Below, piece after piece: positions 58,916 to 64,000 of a DNA stretch of 64,000 nucleotides. This DNA comes from an uncultured Lachnospiraceae bacterium (GTDB lineage Bacteria; Bacillota; Clostridia; Lachnospirales; Lachnospiraceae). Both the position numbers and the translations under genes were made by a program. Positions within the stretch are counted from its first letter, which is position 1; each line of letters opens with the position of its first letter. The stretch spans positions 1 to 64,000 of the forward strand of contig CAJUFE010000014.1 of assembly GCA_910585635.1 (NCBI GenBank), in the 5' to 3' direction. A model generated the notes under the pieces. That model made no database searches and was not told where the DNA came from. It saw only the letters and a program-made list of their open reading frames with translations.

Positions 58916-59893
58916 CTACCCCTTCTGCGACGCCAGATGGCAATACACATAATGATCGTCCGTGAGCTGTGTCTTCACCGGCGCTTCCTTCTTACAGATC
59001 TCCATACATTTCGGACACCGTGTATGGAATTTACATCCGGTAGGTGGATTGAGCGGCGAGGGGATATTCCCCTCTAAGATCACCCGGTCCTTCTTCGCCG
59101 TGGGATCTGGCACAGGGACGGCGGAGAGCAGCGCCTGGGTGTAGGGATGGGTGGGGGCCTTATACAGGCTCTCCTTGCTGCCCACCTCCACGAAATTCCC
59201 CAGATACATCACGCCCACCCGGTCGCTGATATGCTCCACCACGCTCAGATCGTGGGCCACGAAGATGTAGGTCAGGTTAAATTCCTTCTTCAGCTGGTTC
59301 ATCAGGTTCAGCACCTGGGCCTGGATGGACACGTCCAGGGCGGACACCGGCTCATCGGCGATGATCAGCTTTGGCTGTACGGCCAATGCCCTGGCGATCC
59401 CGATCCTCTGGCGCTGGCCGCCGGAGAACTCGTGGGGATACCGGTTGGCATGGTAATCGTCTAAGCCCACCTTCCGCAGAAGGTCCAATACCTTTGCCTC
59501 CAGCTCTGCCTTATCCTTGGTCAGGCCATGGATGATCAGCGGCTCCGCGATGATGTCGAAGATGGACATCCTGGGGTTCAAGGAGGCGTAGGGGTCCTGG
59601 AACACCATCTGCACCTTCTTGCGGACCGGGCGCATCTGGCTGTTGTTGTAAGAGGAGATATCCTCCCCGTCTAAGACCACCTTGCCGCCGGTGGGCTGCT
59701 CCAGTTTGCAGATGCCCCGGCCCAGGGTGGATTTCCCACAGCCGGATTCGCCTACGATGCCGAAGACCTCGCCCCGCTCCACCTGGAAGGAGACGCCGTC
59801 CACCGCCTTCACATAGTCCGTGGTGCCGAACTTCTTTCCGGCTACCGGATAATAGATCTTCATATCCTCTACGTTCAATAAGATATCCGCCAT
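58916..59893 (-). CDS. Oligopeptide/dipeptide ABC transporter ATPase (OppF/DppF type)
   Basis: The 325-residue ATPase has Walker A GESGCGKSTLGRGI (about residue 48), the Q-loop FQDPYASLNPRMS, signature FSGGQRQRIGIARAL and Walker B PKLIIADEPVSALD. The C-terminal oligopeptide-type extension contains CKFHTRCPKC..C, a cysteine motif that in OppD/F-type proteins binds an Fe-S cluster. It overlaps the preceding ATPase stop by 1 bp (TAATG). It is last in the operon. Confidence 0.93.
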   Translation of the reverse strand: MADILLNVEDMKIYYPVAGKKFGTTDYVKAVDGVSFQVERGEVFGIVGESGCGKSTLGRGICKLEQPTGGKVVLDGEDISSYNNSQMRPVRKKVQMVFQDPYASLNPRMSIFDIIAEPLIIHGLTKDKAELEAKVLDLLRKVGLDDYHANRYPHEFSGGQRQRIGIARALAVQPKLIIADEPVSALDVSIQAQVLNLMNQLKKEFNLTYIFVAHDLSVVEHISDRVGVMYLGNFVEVGSKESLYKAPTHPYTQALLSAVPVPDPTAKKDRVILEGNIPSPLNPPTGCKFHTRCPKCMEICKKEAPVKTQLTDDHYVYCHLASQKG

Positions 59894-60888
59894 TACTTTC
59901 CCTCGCCTCCTTTTTCACAGAGCCAGCATTTGCACAGATGGCCGTTCCCGATATCAAAGAAGCCCGGCTCTTCTGTCTGGCATTTATCAAAGGCATAACT
60001 GCATCGGGGGGCAAATTTGCAGCCCTTGGGCATATATTTGGGATTGGGTACATTGCCTGGGATCACCTCAAGCTCCTCTACCGCCTCCCCCAGCTTAGGG
60101 ATCGAGCCTAACAGGCCTTTCGTATAGGGATGAGATGGGTTAGCGAAAAGAGACCGTACATCCGCCTTCTCCACCACCCGGCCGCAGTACATGACCACCA
60201 CATCGTCACAAACCTCGGCCACCACGCCTAAGTCGTGGGTGATGAACAGGATGGAGGTGCCGATATCCTGTTTCAGATCGTTCATCAGATCCAGGATCTG
60301 GGCCTGGATGGTCACATCCAGGGCCGTGGTGGGCTCGTCCGCGATCAAGATCTTCGGACGGCATACCAGGGCCATGGCGATCATCACACGCTGGCGCTGA
60401 CCGCCGGAGAGCTGGAAGGGGTATTCCTTCATCATGTGCTCCACCCGGGGGACGCCGGTCTTCCGGAGCATGTCCTCGGCCTTTTTGTAGGCCTCCTCCT
60501 TGGAGATGTCCTCATGCTGCAGGATACATTCCGTCAGCTGCTTCCCGATCTTCATCACTGGGTTTAAGCTGGTCATGGGTTCCTGGAAGATCATGGAGAT
60601 CTTGCTGCCCCGCATCTTCCGCTTCTCTTCTTCGCTGATGTGGGCGATATCCTTGCCCTCTAATAAGATCTCCCCCTCGGCGATCTTGCCGGTGGTGCCG
60701 GCTAAAAGACCCATGATGGAAAGGGAGGTCACACTCTTTCCGCTGCCCGACTCCCCTACGATCCCCAGGGTCGAGCCTTCTCTCAGTTCAAAATCCACAC
60801 CGTCCACAGACCGGACCACGCCGCTGTCGGTGTAAAAATAGGTGTGGAGGTTTTTTACCTCTAATACATTCTTTCTATCCTCTGCCAT
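59893..60888 (-). CDS. Oligopeptide/dipeptide ABC transporter ATPase (OppD/DppD type)
   Basis: The 331-residue ATPase has Walker A GESGSGKSVTSLSIM, Q-loop FQEPMTSLNPVMKIGKQL, signature LSGGQRQRVMIAMAL, Walker B PKILIADEPTTALDVTIQ and the cysteine-bearing C-terminal extension (CKFAPRCSYAFDKC). It pairs with the ATPase downstream as a heterodimer. GGGGGAAGG precedes the ATG, 17 bp after the permease stop. Confidence 0.93.
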   Translation of the reverse strand: MAEDRKNVLEVKNLHTYFYTDSGVVRSVDGVDFELREGSTLGIVGESGSGKSVTSLSIMGLLAGTTGKIAEGEILLEGKDIAHISEEEKRKMRGSKISMIFQEPMTSLNPVMKIGKQLTECILQHEDISKEEAYKKAEDMLRKTGVPRVEHMMKEYPFQLSGGQRQRVMIAMALVCRPKILIADEPTTALDVTIQAQILDLMNDLKQDIGTSILFITHDLGVVAEVCDDVVVMYCGRVVEKADVRSLFANPSHPYTKGLLGSIPKLGEAVEELEVIPGNVPNPKYMPKGCKFAPRCSYAFDKCQTEEPGFFDIGNGHLCKCWLCEKGGEGK

Positions 60889-60905
60889 CGTGCCTTCCCC
60901 CTTTC

Positions 60906-61799
60906 TTAATCGGACAATTTCGGATCAAGGGCGTCCCGAAGGCCGTCGCCCAGGATGTTGAAGCTAAGTACCGTAAGGAATATGGCCAGGCCGGGGAACA
61001 GGGTACAATGCATGCTGGTCAGCATGTAGTTCCGCCCGTTGGACAAGAGCAGTCCCCACTCCGGTGTGGGCGGCTGTGCGCCCATCCCCAAAAAGCTTAG
61101 GGAGGATGCGGTCAGGATGGAGGAGCCCACGGACATGGTGAACTGTACGATGATCTCCGGCACGGCGCCGGGCAGGATATGGCGGAACAAGATCCTGGCA
61201 TCCGAGGCGCCTAGGTTCCTGGCCGCCTGGACGAACACCGAATTTTTCAGGGCCAATGTCCGCCCCCGCACCAGACGGGCGAAGGTGGGTGTGGAGAACA
61301 CCGCCACCGCGATCACCACGTTCCCGATGCCGCTGCCTAAGATCGCCACGATCGCGATCGCCAGGATGATGCCCGGGAAGGCAAAGAGGGTATCACAGAT
61401 CCGCATGATGATCGAATCCACGATCCCGCGGTAATAGCCGCCTAAGAGCCCTAAGATGGTGCCGCAGACCGCGCCCACCGAGACCGCGGACAAGCCTACC
61501 GCCAGGGAGATCTTGGTGCCGCAGATGATCCTGGAGAAGAGATCGCGGCCAAATTCGTCGGTACCGAACCAGTGGGCCCCGCTGGGTCCCTGGAGGATCG
61601 CGTTATAATCATATTCATTGATCTTAAAGGGTACCAGCGCTTCGCCGAAAAAGGCCAAGAACACCAGGAAGAGGATGAAGAAAAGGGCTACCACCGCATT
61701 CTTCTGCTTTTTAAATTTCCGGATCATCTCTGAAACAGGAGTTTTGATATCTGTCTTTTCATTCAATTCCGCAGACGCGGCTTTTTTCTTTCCGATCAT
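60906..61799 (-). CDS. Oligopeptide/dipeptide ABC permease (OppC/DppC type)
   Basis: The 297-residue permease has an N-terminal cytoplasmic segment, the OppC-type helix (~35-55) and the DppC motif HWFGTDEFGRDLFSRIICG. The BPD_transp_1 domain and EAA loop (AARNLGASDARILFRHILPG) follow. It is 11 bp after the other permease. AGGAGG precedes the ATG. Confidence 0.93.
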   Translation of the reverse strand: MIGKKKAASAELNEKTDIKTPVSEMIRKFKKQKNAVVALFFILFLVFLAFFGEALVPFKINEYDYNAILQGPSGAHWFGTDEFGRDLFSRIICGTKISLAVGLSAVSVGAVCGTILGLLGGYYRGIVDSIIMRICDTLFAFPGIILAIAIVAILGSGIGNVVIAVAVFSTPTFARLVRGRTLALKNSVFVQAARNLGASDARILFRHILPGAVPEIIVQFTMSVGSSILTASSLSFLGMGAQPPTPEWGLLLSNGRNYMLTSMHCTLFPGLAIFLTVLSFNILGDGLRDALDPKLSD

Positions 61800-61810
61800 A
61801 TGAAAACCTC

Positions 61811-62731
61811 CTATGACAATTTGATCTCTGGATTGAGGACGGCGTACAGGATATCCACCACCAGGTTGATGATGATGAACTGCAGGGAGAACAGCAAGAT
61901 CAACGACTGGATCGCCGGATAATCCCGGTAGTTCACCGATTCGATCAAGAGCTGTCCCAAGCCCGGGAAGGCGAACACGGCCTCCGTGACCACGGAACCG
62001 CCCAGGAGGAAACCAAACTGCAGGCCCACCACCGTCACCACGGAGATCATAGAGTTCCGAAAAGCATGGCCCCAGGTGACGGTCTTTTCCTTCAAGCCCT
62101 TGGCCCTGGCCGTGCGGATGTAGTCCTCCTTCATCACCTCAACGATGGAGGAGCGGGTAAAACGGGCGATGATCGCGGCGATGCTGGTCCCTAGGGAGAT
62201 CGCCGGCAGGACCAGGTTCTTCCAGCTGCCCGCCCCTGTGGTAGGCAGCCAGCGCAGCTTCACCGCAAAGAGCATGATCAGCAGGAAGCCCACCCAGAAG
62301 CCCGGCAGGGAGATGCCGGAGACCGCCAGGGTCATACCAGTGAAATCCTGCCACTTTCCTCGGTTCTTCCCCGACCATACCCCCAGGAGCACCCCTACGA
62401 TGGTGCTCCAGACCAGGGCGGCGACGGTCAGGGACATGGTATTAGCATACCGGGCTCCGATCTCCGTGATCACCGGACGCTTGGTGCGCAGGGACATCCC
62501 CAGATCGCCTCTTAAGAGGCCGCCCACATATTTGGCGTACTGGACCGGGATGGACTGGTTCAAGCCCAGCTGCTCTCTGACCGCCTCCACCTGGTCTAAG
62601 GTGGCCTGTTCGCCGGCTACCAGACGGGCCGGATCGCCCGGGATCATACGGACAAAGAAGAATACGAAGGTCACTACGATGATCAGCGTGGGGATGACCC
62701 CCACGATCCGTTTTAAGGTATATCGTAACAT
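61811..62731 (-). CDS. Oligopeptide/dipeptide ABC permease (OppB/DppB type)
   Basis: The 306-residue permease starts with MLRYTLKRIVGVIPTLIIVV and RMIPGDPARLVAGEQAT, the OppB/DppB N-terminal signature. The EAA loop TARAKGLKEKTVTWGHAFRN and a C-terminal DILYAVLNPEIKLS are typical. It has six membrane segments. It is separated by 500 bp from the binding-protein gene upstream, where a large hairpin lies; this would lower its expression relative to the binding protein. Confidence 0.93.
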   Translation of the reverse strand: MLRYTLKRIVGVIPTLIIVVTFVFFFVRMIPGDPARLVAGEQATLDQVEAVREQLGLNQSIPVQYAKYVGGLLRGDLGMSLRTKRPVITEIGARYANTMSLTVAALVWSTIVGVLLGVWSGKNRGKWQDFTGMTLAVSGISLPGFWVGFLLIMLFAVKLRWLPTTGAGSWKNLVLPAISLGTSIAAIIARFTRSSIVEVMKEDYIRTARAKGLKEKTVTWGHAFRNSMISVVTVVGLQFGFLLGGSVVTEAVFAFPGLGQLLIESVNYRDYPAIQSLILLFSLQFIIINLVVDILYAVLNPEIKLS

Positions 62732-62778
62732 GTTGCTATCATCTCCTTACTGGCTGCATGTACATCAGTTCCTACTAT

Positions 62779-62828
62779 ATACAGTTCCTATCTATACACT
62801 TCTATACACTATCTATACAGTTCCTATC
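62779..62828. repeat. CTATACA-type short repeats
   Basis: TCTATACACT is tandem at 62791-62800 and 62801-62810. ATACAGTTCCTATC occurs at 62779-62792 and 62815-62828. They lie 50-95 bases before the OppB-type start and may be a regulatory site or chance low complexity. Confidence 0.55.
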
Positions 62829-63062
62829 CCTATACAGGATATCTATAAAAATGGGGCGGCCCATGTCTGGCGCTCCCGTTGATCTCACACACGATCTTTC
62901 ATGATCAGATCAAAGACCTCGCGTCATCGCTCGCAAAAAATAAAGGAAAAGGATATACGTGGCGGCTGCTAAAGGGTCCCCAAGAGGGACACATAGAGCC
63001 GCACAAGACAGAGCAGGTACAAAGAAGCACCCAGGATACAGCCAAAAGCTGTATGATACAAA
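62829..63062. other. Intergenic stretch in the peptide transporter operon
   Basis: About 230 bases without a supported gene. The plus-strand open frames crossing it have no ribosome binding site and overlap the binding-protein gene in antisense. Confidence 0.5.
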
Positions 63063-63124
63063 AACAAGGCGCTGCAAGGGCAGAGATCCCATACATCTGT
63101 TCCCCTTGTTCGCAGCGCCTTGTT
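63063..63124 (-). terminator. Large hairpin after the binding-protein gene
   Basis: AACAAGGCGCTGC and GCAGCGCCTTGTT form a perfect 13-bp stem with a 36-base loop that itself can pair (AAGGG / CCCTT). On the minus strand it lies 109 bases after the binding-protein stop, before the permease genes. It may be a partial terminator or an mRNA-stabilising structure. Confidence 0.6.
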
Positions 63125-63232
63125 CTGATGCTCACCTATGCAGAAACGCCGTCGGTGGCGGACTTTCTGTATGATCAGTCCATGGCAGGCCTCCCCCTTC
63201 TGTCATCGGACAGACAGGGGATCTGCGGCCGG

Positions 63233-64000
63233 TCATTTGGACATCTTTGCATTCCTCATGTTGATGGCACCGTCAGCATAGATCTTTACGTTCTGGATGT
63301 TCTGTCCGGTCGCCCAGGTATTAGAATCATTGCACAAAAACAGCATCGGGCTCTCTTCCCAGATCAGATCCTGAGCCTTCTCATAGGCTTCACGGCGGAC
63401 ATCATCATCTGCGCTCTGGAGAGCGGTCTGCAGATAGCCGTCCAGCTCGTCATTCTCGAAGTAGCAGATGTTGTAGCTCATAGGCGGCTCGGATTCCTTA
63501 GCCAGCAGCGGACGGATACCCCAGTCCGCGTCACCGGTGGAGGGAGACCATCCGATCACGAAGCAGTCCACCTCGGCGTCTGCACCGGCAGCATTAGTAT
63601 CCTCTACCTTTTCGACCACCAGGGCATTCTCCATACCCTTTAACTCCAGCTCGATCCCGACCTGCTCCAGCTGCTGCTTGAAGAATTCGCACTGCTTCTG
63701 GTTCGCTGTGGTGCTGGCGAAGATCACACTGGTCTTAAAGCCATCAGGATAGCCGGCTTCTGCTAATAATGCCTTAGCCTTCTCGATATCATAGGGACGA
63801 GGATCGTTAGCCTTATGATACTGGACTGCCGGTCCGATGATGGAGGTTGCCGGTGTGGCAAGGCCGTTCTTCACCACCTGGATATAAGCGTTCTTATCGA
63901 CAGCGTAGTCGATCGCCTGACGGACCCGCTTGTCGTTGAAGGGAGGCTTCTGGTTGTTCATGAAGAAGTAACGGACCACGATGCCCTCACCCTGCTGGGC
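63233..64000 (-). CDS. Peptide ABC transporter substrate-binding protein (C-terminal part)
   Basis: The frame is open to the window edge, so at least 256 residues of the C-terminal part are present and the start lies beyond 64000. It belongs to SBP_bac_5 (DppA/OppA-like): RYFFMNNQKPPFNDKRVRQA is the family's conserved late block, followed by IDYAVDKNAYIQ, ALLAEAGYPDGFKT and YEKAQDLIWEESPMLFL. As an exported lipoprotein it would deliver peptides or other ligands to the permeases encoded downstream. The cysteine lipobox cannot be seen here. Confidence 0.92.
   Translation of the reverse strand, partial: AQQGEGIVVRYFFMNNQKPPFNDKRVRQAIDYAVDKNAYIQVVKNGLATPATSIIGPAVQYHKANDPRPYDIEKAKALLAEAGYPDGFKTSVIFASTTANQKQCEFFKQQLEQVGIELELKGMENALVVEKVEDTNAAGADAEVDCFVIGWSPSTGDADWGIRPLLAKESEPPMSYNICYFENDELDGYLQTALQSADDDVRREAYEKAQDLIWEESPMLFLCNDSNTWATGQNIQNVKIYADGAINMRNAKMSK

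Noticed and set aside
62879..63643. 254-codon frame on the plus strand
   Set aside because: It crosses a hairpin and is antisense to the binding-protein gene; there is no ribosome binding site.
1..64000. tRNA, rRNA, insertion sequences, phage genes
   Set aside because: I looked for cloverleaf-like arms with CCA ends, rRNA core motifs and transposase or integrase frames and saw none; a dedicated search could still find a divergent one.

Overview
The window reads as chromosome from a Gram-positive anaerobe of class Clostridia, most likely Lachnospiraceae; this is an inference. Supporting signs are a single-chain pyruvate:ferredoxin oxidoreductase, a pyrBI pair, strong AGGAGG ribosome binding sites, the rsmD-coaD-ylbJ neighbourhood, DUF5702 and DUF6382 proteins, a Tad pilus locus without a secretin, and two gut-type glycosidases. 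Ile is almost always ATC, and GATC is very frequent. I see no rRNA, tRNA, CRISPR array, transposase or phage gene.

Left part (1-13.6 kb): an XRE regulator; a LysR regulator with a DUF401 membrane protein on one side and a PLP-dependent D-cysteine desulfhydrase-family enzyme on the other; a divergent HxlR / FMN-flavoprotein pair with a palindrome on the promoter; an AraC-GyrI regulator; an MBL-fold hydrolase; an RsmB/NOP rRNA methyltransferase overlapping a membrane-anchored M23 peptidase-like protein; then ylbJ, a coiled-coil protein, coaD and rsmD. Several of these conserved proteins carry extra hydrophilic, repeat-like insertions.

Middle (13.6-35 kb): a GPH symporter and a GH2 beta-galactosidase divergent from an AraC regulator (galactoside use); a 45-residue small protein gene; an xpaC / VWA / telA cluster interrupted by a DUF4160-DUF2442 cassette flanked by 90-bp direct repeats that duplicate the 3' end of xpaC; an orphan HicB-type antitoxin with a palindromic operator on its promoter; nifJ; pyrBI; a GH36 alpha-galactosidase; a probable small RNA antisense to a small membrane-protein ORF, with a second, covarying copy of its hairpin; and a secreted DUF5722 glycosidase-like protein.

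Right part (35-58.3 kb, nearly all minus strand): one long locus probably expressed from a good promoter at 58.3 kb. It encodes a Tad (Flp) pilus machine (CpaE/TadZ, CpaF/TadA ATPase, TadB, TadC, Flp pilin, TadE-like pseudopilins, a DUF5702 protein, two prepilin peptidases), then a complete Ser/Thr phospho-signalling set (FHA protein, PP2C phosphatase, transmembrane kinase with beta-propeller sensor), then two large secreted surface proteins that share a C-terminal wall-binding module. A divergent XRE regulator sits at its head, with 18-bp direct repeats covering both promoters. I consider this phosphorylation-linked Tad locus the most interesting system here. The window ends with an oligopeptide-type ABC transporter (63.9-58.9 kb), whose binding-protein gene runs off the right edge.
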